DNA of 64,000 nt from Diospyros lotus (lineage: Eukaryota > Streptophyta > Magnoliopsida > Ericales > Ebenaceae): the NCBI RefSeq assembly GCF_014633365.1, contig NC_068350.1, positions 12,563,787 to 12,627,786 on the forward strand, given 5' to 3'. The notes beneath the pieces are model-generated. The model did no database searches. It was not told the DNA's origin and worked only from the letters and a program-made list of their open reading frames with translations. Both the position numbers and the translations under genes were made by a program. Positions within the stretch are counted from its first letter, which is position 1. Each line of letters opens with the position of its first letter. This document shows positions 32,848 to 45,145 of the stretch, one piece after another.

Positions 32848-34970
32848 TGTAATGCCCTGAGTCATTATAAATAAATAGTATATTGATTATGTTATTTTAT
32901 TTAGTGGTTAAAGGGATTTTTTTTATGTATATATATATTTAGTATATATGAATGTACGTATATAGCTATACATATATGTATATGATGTATGTATGTATCT
33001 CCGATATATATATATCTGTATATATATATAAAAAAAATCAAAAGCAGAAAATCCGGATTCTGCAGAAGCAGCGCGCGGCCAGTGCATGGCCGCGCTTGCA
33101 AATGGGTTTCAGGGCAAGGGGGGGTCATTAAATGCCGAAATGACGTCGGAATGGCCTCTAGGACACGCGGCCGACGATGGTGAGGCAAGGCACGTCGAAA
33201 TCGGGCTATAAATAGTCGCTCCAAGACTGCCCATTTCATCCGAAAGTTGCGAGGCTTAGATTAGTCGATTGGGAGAGAGTTTGAGAGATTTGGGAGCGGG
33301 GTTTTGATCTTCAAGTTGTGGGTAGCATTTCTGCTAAGTTTGGTGGCCAACGGAGCAGTGAAGAGAAAGACCCAAGCATCGCCGAAAAATCGCGCATTCG
33401 CCAGAGTCGCGCCTTCGATTGGAAAATTAAGGTACTTTTAATGTTTTTTTCTCGTTTTTAATAGCAATTTTGGATTCAAGGGGTCGAAAATAAGGGGGGA
33501 AGAGCTTCGTTTTGAAGCTCGGAAGCTCGGAGGGGTCGCCGGTGGCGAAATGACCGCCGGAGAAGGCGACTGCAATCGGGCGTGTGGCAGCATGCGCCCG
33601 CGAGTAGGAAGAAGGTGCGTGCTGCTCACGCGCCCGACAGAAAAAAAAATAATAAAATAAAATAAAATAAAAATAGAAGAAATAAAAAAATTTGAAATTT
33701 TTTTATTAAATCTGGAATATTGTTTAAGATTTATTGGTGAAGAAATTTTCTGGAAATGTTAAATTTATTAAGTATTTAAGTAGTTTTTCTATTATGAAAA
33801 TAGAGAAAAATAAGATTTTAATTCAGAAAAATTTCAAGGAAAATTCCAGAATGTTATAAGTATTATTTAAGAAATATTAGTGAAAATAAATTGAATAAAA
33901 TGAAAGATTAGGTAATTATTATGTAATAATTACATATTTAGCTATTATGAAATAAGGGAAAAAATAGGAATTTAAGTTAGAAAATTCCAAGAAAATTCCA
34001 GAATACTAGGGATATTACTTAAGGAATATTGGTAAAAAGAGATTAAATTTTTATGAAGCCAAGATAATTATTATGTGATTTCAAAGAGATAAAGCTTAGA
34101 AATAAAAGGAAAATGAAGAAATTATGAAAAATAGTAAACGGTGTTCTAAAAATAAATTTATGTTTTAGGGGTCCTTGTGGGCAAGGAGATCAAGGAATAG
34201 CCACTTGGCACGTAGTTCGAGACAAATTAGCTGTAAGTATGCTGTTTGAATTTAATACAGTTATAGATGTAAATTTTGAAAACGCTTTTATCATATTGGC
34301 ATGCTATGATATGAAATCATCACGTAAACGACATCAATGACATGACTATGAAATGCATACATACACAATGATACTGTTGATCACACGCATATGAGGTCGT
34401 AGGGAGTACGAACTGGCACCGCTGTCCTATCAAGGGTACACCCATACACCCCGGCTTCAAAAGAGGTGGCCGCTAAAATGATAGGCAGCATGAGGGGTGC
34501 AGTTGACACCTACAATGAAAGACATTGCATACACTCATGACATTGCATTTGGTATCCTTACTTAGATGGTTCATCATCTAACATGGGCTCGCCCCTGGAA
34601 CATTCAACATTCCAGCTGGGACTTGCAGAGATGATTCCGAGACTGGTGAGGTGTAGTGACACGAGACATCAAGATGCGAGTAAATGTACCATGTAATAAT
34701 ATGACTAGCTTAAGGTTTGTGTACATTGTTCTATTGTCAAACGCTTTATGTATCAACTTGTGATGTGTGCCATATACAGTTATTAATATATGCATTGCCA
34801 TGAGCAGGTTCGATTCAGCTTCCGCTTTGTATTTATTTTCTAACCTAGATATATCATCTAGCACTAGATACGGTCTTAGGGAATTTCGAAAATAATGGAT
34901 TTTCATTTTAAAAAAAAAAATAGACCACATTTCCTAAGGCATAACATGCCCGAGAAGGTGGGCTGTTACA
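32848..34970 (+). repeat. 5' LTR of element B (2123 bp)
   Basis: Starts TGTAATGCCC and ends GGCTGTTACA. A TATAAATA box lies at 33207-33214. The two-hairpin module lies at 34562-34615. The LTR matches the 3' LTR at 43336-44936 along its first 1.6 kb with scattered substitutions and small indels. Confidence 0.93.
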
Positions 34971-35067
34971 GTTGGTATTAGAGCCTAAACCAAGTAGAAT
35001 ACCAGGGAGGAAAACTTGTACCGATATGAGGATAGTTAAGGGTACTAACGGGAGTTGTGGTGACAGG

Positions 35068-35661
35068 ATGGCTGGAAATTTTTCAGAGCAAATCTTAGTC
35101 GACTATTGGGTACACCGTCTGGAAAATCAGGTCCCATTGCGGAACGAGGGTATCATGGAGCACTTAGTTTAGATGGAAGAAATCCTTGATGATGTACCAC
35201 CCAGTTATCGATTTTGGCCCGACCTGGTTCAACTTCAGATCGACATGATGGTCGGTGTTTTGGAGGGAGATCTGCAAGATTTCGCAGATTGGGTGCGGCA
35301 ATGAGAGTAATTTCCTGAGTTTCGACTTTATTGCGCACGGATTCGCGAGCTTCTAGTGGAATTATATGAGCCAGTGCTAGCAGATGAGCCCGACGAAGAG
35401 ATGGAGGACCCGCTCGAAGAAGAAGAGGCAACAGATATAGAGAACCCGATCGAGCCTAAAGAGGTGGCAGATCCAATTGAAGCAGAGGAAGAAGAAGACA
35501 TACCCATATTCTGGGCTGAAGATGACCTTTTCGAGATCGAAGATACCGATTCTGAAGACGAGGAAGAGACAGAAGTGATGATGAACGACCACGAAGCACC
35601 TCCATACGAATCTGAGGATGAGAAGAATGGTTGGATTTGGAGGTCATCAGGACCAAAGTAG
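35068..35661 (+). pseudogene. Extra ORF upstream of gag in element B, acidic C-terminus
   Basis: The ATG at 35068 (MAGNFSEQILVDYW) opens a frame that ends at 35661 and would encode about 197 residues. Three internal stops (near 35170, 35302 and 35308) break it. The C-terminal third is strongly acidic (runs such as DEEMEDPLEEEE) and ends SEDEKNGWIWRSSGPK. The frame has no similarity I recognise. It lies between the primer site and gag, where chromoviruses normally have only a leader. The 180 bp between it and the gag ATG ends TTTCTTTACAG, a good splice acceptor, so a spliced product is possible. Confidence 0.55.
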
Positions 35662-35842
35662 ATTTTACGAAACATATCCTAACTACCTATGTGACTCGTA
35701 TAGTGTTTAAGATCTATGTGACCTAAGTAGTATCTATGGCATTTTGCAACTGAATGTGTAATATCTATAGAATTAATGAAGAATCTACCTTATCGGATGG
35801 CAAGACCCTGTTATCTAATCCAGAATGTTACTTTCTTTACAG

Positions 35843-38800
35843 ATGGTGAATACACAAAGGAGATTAGCAATAGGGCCTAGGACGCCCAACTAGCAAGGAA
35901 ACACAAGTGAACATCTGGAAGGCAACTCCAGCCAGGAGGCCGGTCGGCTAGATCAGATGGAGCGAATTTTGGGAAGTGTGGTGGGATTCATGCAAGAAAC
36001 TCACTCCCGAGACAACCATGCGGTCAGCATGCTCAATCTTTATCGTCGGCAAAACCCTCCCATTTTTCAAGGGAAACTTGGTGCGGACCCCAGCGAAGGG
36101 GAATTTTGGATTGAGCAGACAGAAAAGCTACTGGACCACCTGCACTGCAGAGAAGAAGAGAAGGTCAATTGTGCCACCTTCATGCTGCAAGATGAAGCGG
36201 ATAGGTGGTGGAAGGGAGTCAAGAGGGCAATGACCCCTCGGGCCAGGGCACCCTACATCACTTGGGAGCGATTTAAGGAGCTCTTTAATTAGAAGTACTT
36301 TCCCCTGAATTTGAGGATGAAAAAGGAAAGAGAATTCATGGAGTTAAAACAGACCGGAGACATGACTGTCGCACAGTATGAAGATGCTTTTAGCCGCTTG
36401 ATCCGGTACATGCCTATTTATGAAGGAGACGAAAGGATCAAGGCTCAAAAGTTTTTGGGGGGGCTGAATCTGAAACTTCAGAGGGCGTTGAGTAGTATAA
36501 ATACTCAGTCTTATCCAGAAGTGGTGCTGCAAGCTTTTACCACTGAGGCCAACCTAAGCCGAATCGAAGCTATTCAAGAGGAAAGTCGGTAAGGAAGCAG
36601 TCATAAAGCAAGTAAGAAGATGGAACTCCAGAAGCCAAAGTTCAAGCCTGGCATTCTGTGCACTAAATGCCAGAAGCAACACCCTGGAAGGCCGTGCTGG
36701 CTTGGAATGAAGGATTGTTACAACTGTGGAGAAATGGGACACCTCAATCAGAACTGCCCAAAGAAGGGAATCACTTGTTATAACTGCCAGCAGACCGGTC
36801 ATTTTGCAAAGGACTGTCCCAAGCCGCGGCTGGCAAGTCAACCTCAAGGGATGACCGGAAATGCTAGAGTTCATCAGGGAAGGGTGTTTCATCTGACATG
36901 GCAAGATATGGCAGAAGACCCATCTGTAATTGAAGGTACCATGCTTTTGTCTGGTATTTCCATGCATGCATTAATAGATTCAGGTGCAAGTCACTCATTC
37001 ATTTCGCATGCATTTGCTAAAGTATTAGGAGACAAACCAGAAAATTTGAATTGTCGCATGATTGTCGCAACCCCAATGGGGAAGTCTCTAGAAACTTCTT
37101 CAGGATACAAAAATAGAAAGATCCGAATAGAAGAGTTTGAGTTCCTGGTGGATCTAATCCTTCTAGAATTTCAAGATTTTGACGTGATCCTAGGAATGGA
37201 CTTCCTGACCAAGCACAAAGCGATATTGGACTGTAAAGCTAAAATAGTCTGTCTTAAGAGCAGGGACTTGAACGTCAAGTTTCAAGGGCAAAAGACGGCA
37301 AGTGATCGGAGGTGAATCTCGGCTCTAAAGGCCGAGAAATTATTACGACAAGGAGCATGAGGATACCTGTCTTATGTCCTAGAAAAAGACACGGAGCCAT
37401 TGAAAATCGAGGAAGTACGAATCGTCAGAGAATTCAGGGATGTGTTTCCTGACGAATTGCCTAGATTGCCACCTAAGCGAGAGATTGAGTTTGCAATAGA
37501 AATCGTGCCAGGGGCAGGACCGATTTCGATACCCCCATACAAAATGGCCCTTGCAGAGTTAAGGGAACTAAAGACCCAATTACAAGAGTTGCTAGACAAA
37601 GGATTCATAAGACCAAGTATGTCACCATGGGGAGCACCAGTACTCTTTGTTAAGAAAAATGATGGGAGCCTGAGAATGTGTATCAACTATCGACAGTTAA
37701 ATAAGATAACGGTCAAGAATAAGTACCCACTCCCCAGAATCGAGGAGTTGTTCGATCAATTAGAAGGAGCCAAGATCTTCTCGAAGATTGACCTAAGATC
37801 GGGGTATTATCAATTAAGGATCAAAGCAGAAGACGTGACTAAGACAGCTTTTGGCTCTCGATATGGGCACTATGAATTTCTGGTGATGCCATTCGGACTA
37901 ACCAATGCCCCAGCAGCTTTTATGAACACTATGAATCGGGTCTTCAGGCCATTCTTGGACAAGTTCGTGATCGTGTTTATAGACGACATACTGATATATT
38001 CTCCCTCAGAAGAAGAACACGAATCACATTTAAGGATAATATTGCAAACATTGCGAGAACACAAGTTGTATGCCAAATTCTCAAAATGTGAATTTTGGTT
38101 ATACCAGGTGGCATTTTTAGGGCATGTTGTATCGGCCGAAGGAATATCGGTCGACCCGGTCAAGATAACGGCTGTGACAAATTGGAAGCAACCCCAGTCA
38201 GTTACTGAGGTTAAAAGTTTTCTAGGACTAGTAGGGTACTATAGAAAGTTCGTGGAAGGGTTTTCAAAAATTGCGTCACCCCTCACCAAGTTAACTCAAA
38301 AGGGGGTAAAGTTTGACTAGAATAAACGGTGCGAAGAAAGTTTTCAAAAACTTAAGGCTAAGCTGACAACCGCTCTAGTACTAGCTATGCCAAATGGAGC
38401 AGGAGGTTTCATGGTATACACTGACGCCTCAAGAAATGGGTTGGGGTGTGTGCTAATGCAGCATGGTAGAGTCATTGCCTATGGATCTCGACAGCTAAAG
38501 AACCATGAGAGAAACTACCCGACTCATGATTTGGAATTAGCTGTAGTAGTATTTGCCTTAAAGATTTGGAGACATTATTTGTATGGCGAGAAGTTCGAAA
38601 TTTTTACTGACCATAAGAGCCTACAATACGTCTTCTCACAGAAAGAGTTAAATATGAGGCAACGGAGATGGATGGAGCTATTAAAAGATTACGACTGTAC
38701 TATTCAATACCATCCCGGTAAAGCTAACGTTGTGACAGATGCCCTAAGCAGGAAAGAAACCGCTTGTGTAGCTGGAATGATGGTAGCAGAATGGAAGCTA

Positions 38801-41800
38801 GTTGAAACATTCAGCCTGATGACGATAGGAGTAGCTTCCCAAGGAAACTCAGCCTACATAGCTAGTCTCACGCTACAACCAGAATTAATGGATCAGATAC
38901 GGCAAGCTTACTCCGAAGACTCTCGAATAAAAATGTGGGTTGACGAGCGTGGGCGAGTAAAGAGACCAGAATTTGAGGTAAGAGAAAATATCCTTCGGTT
39001 TCAAGGAAGAATATATGTACCTCGTGTGAAGGAATTGCGACAGATAATTCTGGGAGAAGCCCATCGATCCAAATACTCGATCCACCCTGGAGCCACTAAG
39101 ATGTACCAAGACTTGAAGGCTATGTATTGGTGGCCAGGAATGAAGAAAAGCGTGGTGAGGTACGTTAGTCAATGTGACACATGCTAGAGAATTAAGATTG
39201 AGCACCAGAAGACCGGTGGGAATTTGCAACCATTGGAGATTCCAGAATGGAAATGGGAGCACATTACGATGGATTTCGTGACAGGGTTACCAAGAAGTCC
39301 TAAGAGAAATAATGCTATTTGGGTGATAGTTGATAGACTAACCAAGTTTGCTCATTTCTTGGCCATGAAGGTAAGCCAACCAATCAGTAAATTAGCTCAA
39401 CAGTATGTGTAACGCCCCGCTCCCACCTACGGGTGTTACTCACGAATAGCCAACTTACTATTCACATGCTAGGGCAAAGATGAAGAGACGGCTACATTTC
39501 AACGGGAAACGACCTAGGTGGGAACTAGGCTTTGCCCTCTCTTCGCTCTGCTCGAGGGTCCGGGAATTATCAAAACGACCTATTTAAACCTGAAACCTCG
39601 CAATCGTCACCCCTTCTCAAGCTCTTTAATAAAGAGCTTAGGGTAACCTCCCAGGATCGAAAGAAAATAAGCTATAGCTCTCTAGCTTCAAATAAATTAT
39701 GGCATAACGCCTTAATTATAAGAAAATGATTTTTCTTTTCTTTTCCCCAACCATTAACCCATTTATCTCACTTTCAATTCCTTTGGAAAATATTTGGATT
39801 AATATTTCTTTGGAAAAATTTAAATAAATTTTCCTCATAAATCTCCATCGATTTTCCCCTTTAATTATTTCAAAATTTTCATAATTTTCCAACCATTAGG
39901 AAATTAATTTTTGAAATACAAACCTCAAGGCATCCTCATCCAATTTCCAAAATTTAAGGAGAATACTCCATTATTTAATTTTCCAAAATATAGAAAAATT
40001 TCCCACAATTGCCTCAAATTTATATTAATTTAATAATTAATTTAGAGGCTAAATACTCATTTATTTATTTATTTAAATATAAATTATTTCAGAATTTCCA
40101 AAATAATATCATATATTTAAATAAACAAAAATTAAATTAAAATAAAAAAATAAAGGAAAACAAAAACTAACAGCAGCAAGGGGGGAGGTGTGCGGCAGCT
40201 GGCCGCGCCCCCCCCAGCGCGGGGCCGCGCGTGCGCATGGGCCGCATGCGCGCGGGCGCTGGCCGCGCGGCCATGTGCGTAGGCCGCGCGCGCGGCCTGG
40301 TCGCCCGCGCGCACCTGCTGCGCGCGGCCGCGCCCAAGCGCGCCCAGTTGCGCCCCTGGCCAGCACACTGCCACAATCCTTTTTTTTTTTTTTTTTGAAC
40401 TGAAATCCCACATTTCCAGAACACTTTCTCATACCAAGGGGCTTCCAAAACATTCAAGTTTGCCCCCTTTCACCCACATTTAGCCTTCATTACACATTAA
40501 CAAAATAAATACAACACTTAAGCATAAAATACATAAACACTACTACTCTTGCTTTCTTCCTTGCTTTCAACACTTAACCTTGCAAAACTCCCTTCCTTCT
40601 TGCACATGAGATACCTACATGGTGAGGATAAAAACCTCATGAGCTATTAAGCTCAATAAGGGTGCAATGACAATAGTATGAACATGAAAATAAATGTGAT
40701 GCCAATGCATGTATGCAACATGGTTAGGACTTCCACATCCTCACAACCACCTTGGTTTGAGGCTTTAATCTACCCTACCCCACTCAACCTCATGGCCATA
40801 GGTCCTAGAACACACAACATGCCAATGCACACATAGAATTCATGCATCATACTTACAACTTGCAAGCCACCATCCCATGGGGCTATCCCTTATCTTTATT
40901 CTTTTAGATTTTCCACAATCTTTAACTTCAAGAGAGCTTCAACAACTTGACTTGGCAAGACTTCACTTGCTTCCATCCCCTAAAGAAGTAAAAAAAAAAA
41001 TAAACATTGATCTTTAAAAATCTAATCCTTGAAGATAAGAAGACTAAGAAGCAAGAAGACTTAGATTTCTTTACAAAAACCAAAGAGCTTACCTCTAGGC
41101 TCTTTCTTCTTCTTCTTCTTCTTCAAATGGCCAAAGGGAAGACTTGTCTTCCTACCTTGCCAATATATATATATTTTCTCCCACTTTAAAGAATGGATCC
41201 TAACCTTTGGATCTTTGTGGGTTAAAGAAAATAAATCCTAGCCTTCCCTTACAAGCACAATCTATGTGCTTTGGAGACTTTTAATCTCAACCATCCATTC
41301 TAATCATTTAAAATTTAATTCCATTTTTGTTGGCAATCCATGCCAACTTTCAAGACTAATTTATGACCCTTGGATCAATTTCCCAATCCAAGGCCAAATT
41401 TCCATCCTTGGATCATCTTGGTCTTCCATTCCAAAATTAGTCATTTTCCTCATTTATTTAATTTGACTAATTTCACCCCATCACATGAGTGACCACTTGA
41501 GAGACATATATATTTTCTTTCCCATTTAATTTAATGTGACCATTTTCCATAATCAATGCTTGACCATTTTCCATTTCTTTTGCATTTTCTTTAAATGCAA
41601 CTTAATCATGCCTCCCATTAATTGCAAGAATGACCATATTCCAATTTCTTTTGAAATTAATTTAAATTTCTATTTACATAATTGGGACAATTTCACCCAT
41701 CAATAATATATATCAATTGTAAGGCAACTTTCCAATTAATTGCCATTTATTTTAATGAGATAATTTTCACCCATCAACCATGAAAATTTTCAAAATTCAA

Positions 41801-43297
41801 ATTTGAATTTCTTTTCCCAACATCATCATCACCATCATTAATGGCTTGAGTGACTATTAATCTTTTCTTTTTGATTTAAAATAATCACTCTTATCTCTTC
41901 CATTTTACTTGGACAAGAAAATGCCAAGTGTCACTCCATGCCACAACTTGGCTTTCAAGACTTAATCTAAGCCATCCATGTGGCATTTCCACATTAACCC
42001 ACTATTTTAGGGAAAATCCATTATTTTACTCACATAAATAATTTATGAGTATTTTTCCCCATTTCCATAATTTAATTCCATTATAGAATTTACTCCAAAA
42101 TTACCAAAAATACCCTTTGTAAATTTTCAATCCCATTTATCTCCACATAATCCAAAATGGGAACTAATTCACTTCCATACTTAATTCCACCTAGGAATTA
42201 TTTCTAATTTATCAAATTACCCTTTATTGGACTTCACTATCCAAATTACCAAAATACCCCTCTCATAGGGCACCCTCAATCTCAAGGATCCAACACCTTC
42301 TCAAGGGCGTTTTTGAAATTTTCTCACTTTCTTTCTCATTCTTTTAACACCTATAACACCGGGTGTTACAGTATGTAAATGAGATTGTCAGGTTACATGG
42401 AGTGCCGGTAAGCATTGTGTCAGACCGTAACCCAAGGTTCACTTCTAGGTTTTAGGGAAGTCTACAAGAGAGTTTGGGTACTCAGCTTAGGCTAAGTACA
42501 GCCTATCATCCCCAGACAGATGGTCAATCAGAAAGGACCATCCAAACCCTAGAAGATATGCTACGAGCTTGTGCGATTGATTTTCTAGGTAGTTGGGAAG
42601 AGCATTTACCATTAGTAGAATTCTCCTACAATAACAGCTACCATAGCAGCATTGGAATGGCTCTCTATGAAGCCCTGTATGGACGAAAATGTAGGTCCCC
42701 GATATGTTGGACAGAGGTAGGTGAACGTCAAATTTTGGGACCCGAGATAGTTCAGAAAACGACAGAAAAGATAAGAATCATTCAAGAAAGGATTAAGAAA
42801 GCTCAGAATCGCCAGAAATCCTACGCAGATTCAAGAAGGAAATTGGAGTTCCAAGTAGGCGACAAAGTATACCTGAAGATATCTCCACTAAGAATGGTGA
42901 CTAGAAGGAACAAGAAAAAGGGCAAGTTAAGCCCTCGGTATATCGGACCATACGATATAATAGAAAGAATTGGGTCAGTCGCTTATCGACTCACTCTACC
43001 CTTGGCTTTATCAAACCTCCACGACGTGTTCCATGTATTGCAACTTCGAAAGCATGATCCAGATTCGTCCCAGGTAATTCCAGCTGAGGCTATCGAGATT
43101 CAAGAAAATCTTTCGTAGAGAAACCAGTCAGCATTTTGGATCGCAGGGATCAAGTCTTAAGGAACAAGTCAATTCCTCTGGTGCAAGTTTTATGGAGAAA
43201 TCCGGTGAGTGAAGAAATAACTTGGGAGCGAGAGGAAGACATGAGGCTCAATTATCCATACCTGTTCGAAGATCCCATAGTTAGAATGAGTGAATAA
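35843..43297 (+). pseudogene. gag-pol: gag-pol polyprotein of element B, interrupted
   Basis: One reading frame runs from the ATG at 35843 to the nested insertion at 39407 and resumes in frame at 42376. Eight in-frame stops break it (35891, 36290, 36590, 37313, 37358, 38318, 39185, 42453). A frameshift near 43118 separates the C-terminal region, which ends at 43297. Recognisable parts are: Gag core (36000-36590), two CCHC knuckles CYNCGEMGHLNQNC and CYNCQQTGHFAKDC (36715-36825), protease LIDSGASHSFIS (about 36970), reverse transcriptase with FIDD at its active site (about 37980), RNase H with VYTDAS (about 38405), the integrase HHCC zinc finger (39060-39186), integrase core pieces including VSDRNPRF (about 42415), and a C-terminal chromodomain-like stretch. 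Family order PR-RT-RH-IN places it in Ty3/gypsy. It is not functional. Confidence 0.92.
39408..42370 (-). mobile_element. Solo LTR nested in the integrase of element B, 2963 bp
   Basis: Ends TGTAACGCCCC and GGGTGTTACA, flanked by a 5-bp duplication GTATG (39403-39407 and 42371-42375). By comparison with neighbouring LTRs (TGTAACACC-type start, GGGCGTTACA end) it is probably antisense. A very GC-rich island (40185-40375, GCGCGCGGCC-like repeats) gives overlapping spurious frames. No internal domain remains. Confidence 0.9.
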
Positions 43298-43335
43298 TCA
43301 AATTTCGAGGACAAAATTTTGCAAGGAGGGGAGAA

Positions 43336-44936
43336 TGTAATGCCCTGAGTCATTATAAATAAATAGTATATTGATTATGTTATTTTATTTAGTGGTTAAA
43401 GGGATTTTTTTTATGTATATAGCATGTATGTATATAATTTAGTATATAGGTATGTACGTATATAGCTATACATATATGTATATGATGTATGTATGTATCT
43501 CCTATATATATATATCTGTATATATATATATAAATCAAATCCGAAAAATCCGGATTTTGTAGAAGCAACGCGCGGCCAGTGCATGGCCGCGCCTGCAAAC
43601 GGGTTTCAGGGCAAGGGGGTCATTAAATGCCGAAATGACGTCGGAATGGCCTCTAGGACACGTGGCCGATGATGGTGAGGCAAGGCACGTCGAAATCAGG
43701 CTATAAATAGCCGCTCCAAGACTGCCCATTTCATCCGAAAGTTGCGAGGCTTAGATCAGTCGATTGGGAGAGAATTTGAGAGATTTGGGAGCGGGGTTTT
43801 GATCTTCAAGTTGTGGGTAGCATTTCTGCTAAGTTTGGTGGCCAGCGGAGCAATGAAGAGAAAGACCCAAGCATCGTCGGAAAATCGCGCCTTCGCTAGA
43901 GCCGCGCCTTCGATCGAAAAATTAAGGTACTTTTAATGTTTTTTTCTAGTTTTTAATAGCAAATTTGGATTCAGGGCGTCGAAAATAGGGGGGAAGAGCT
44001 TCGTTTTGAAGCTCGGAAGCTCGGAGGGGTCACCGGCGGTGAAATGGCCGTCGGAGAAGGCGACTGTAATCGAGCACGTGGCAGCATGCGCCCGCGAGTA
44101 GGAAGAAGGTGCGTGCTACTCACGCGCCCGACAGAAAAAATAATAATAAAATAAAATAAAATAAAATAAAATAAAAATAGAAGAAATAAAAAAAATTGAA
44201 ATTTTTTTATTAAATCTAGAATATTGTTTAAGATGTATTGGTGAAGAAATTTTCTGGAAATGTTAAATTTATTAAGTATTTAAGTAGTTTTTCTATTATG
44301 GAAATAAAGAAAAATAAGATTTTAATTCATAAAAATTCCAAGGAAAATTCCAGAATGTTATAAGTATTATTTAAGAAATATTAGTGAAAAGAAATTGAAT
44401 AAAATGAAAGATTAGGTAATTATTATGTAATAATTACATATTTAGCTATTATGAAATAAGGGAAAAAATATGAATTTAAGTTAGAAAATTCCAAGAAAAA
44501 TCCAGAATACTAGGAATATTACTTAAGGAATATTGGTAAAAAGAGATTAAATTTTTATGAAGCCAAGATAATTATTATGTGATTTCAAAGAGATAAAGCT
44601 TAGAAATAAAAGGAAAATGAAGAAATTATGAAAAATAGTAAATGGTGTTCTAAAAATAAATTTATGTTTTAGGGGTCCTTGTGGGCAAGGAGATCAAGGA
44701 ATAGCCACTTGGCACGTAGTTCGAGACAAATTAGCTGTAAGTATGCTGTTTGAATTTAATACAGTTATAGATGTAAATTTTGAAAACGCTTTTATCATAT
44801 TGGCATGCTATGATATGAAATCATCACGTAAATGACATCAATGACATGACTATGAAATGCATACATACACAATGATACTGTTGATCACACGCATATGAGG
44901 CCGTAGGGAGTACGAACTGGCACCGCTGTCCTGTCA
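43336..44936 (+). repeat. 3' LTR of element B, truncated
   Basis: Starts TGTAATGCCC directly after the polypurine tract AGGAGGGGAGAA, with a TATAAATA box at 43702-43709. Similarity to the 5' LTR stops at 44936 within CTGTCCT(G/A)TCAA. The last 535 bp, including the hairpin module, are absent. Confidence 0.9.
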
Positions 44937-45145
44937 AATCCAAACCTTCCCTTGTCAACTTGTTTATAGATTTGTTTAGTCACATGTGTGTACATATTAA
45001 TTTTAAGTTATACTTCTAAGCTTTTTTTGCCATAACAGTAAGATTTTTTATTGTTGAAAAAGTGTCCAAAATGTCTATAAATATTCTCCAAACTCATTTT
45101 TTGAGGAACTAAGTGCTTCTATTGCAAATCCAAAGCACCCCAAAT

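Larger units (their letters stand above)
32848..44936 (+). mobile_element. Ty3/gypsy element B (chromovirus-like), truncated at 3' LTR
   Basis: Parts in order: 5' LTR (32848-34970), initiator-Met primer site (34973-34984, TGGTATTAGAGC, one change), an upstream ORF, gag-protease-RT-RNase H-integrase-chromodomain-like pseudogene, polypurine tract (43324-43335) and 3' LTR (43336-44936). The 3' LTR lacks about the last 535 bp, replaced by copia sequence. A 2963-bp solo LTR is nested in the integrase region. Confidence 0.93.

Noticed and set aside
40109..40457. Alanine/arginine-rich frames in four registers
   Set aside because: They come from the GCGC-rich island of a solo LTR; open in both strands only because of base composition.
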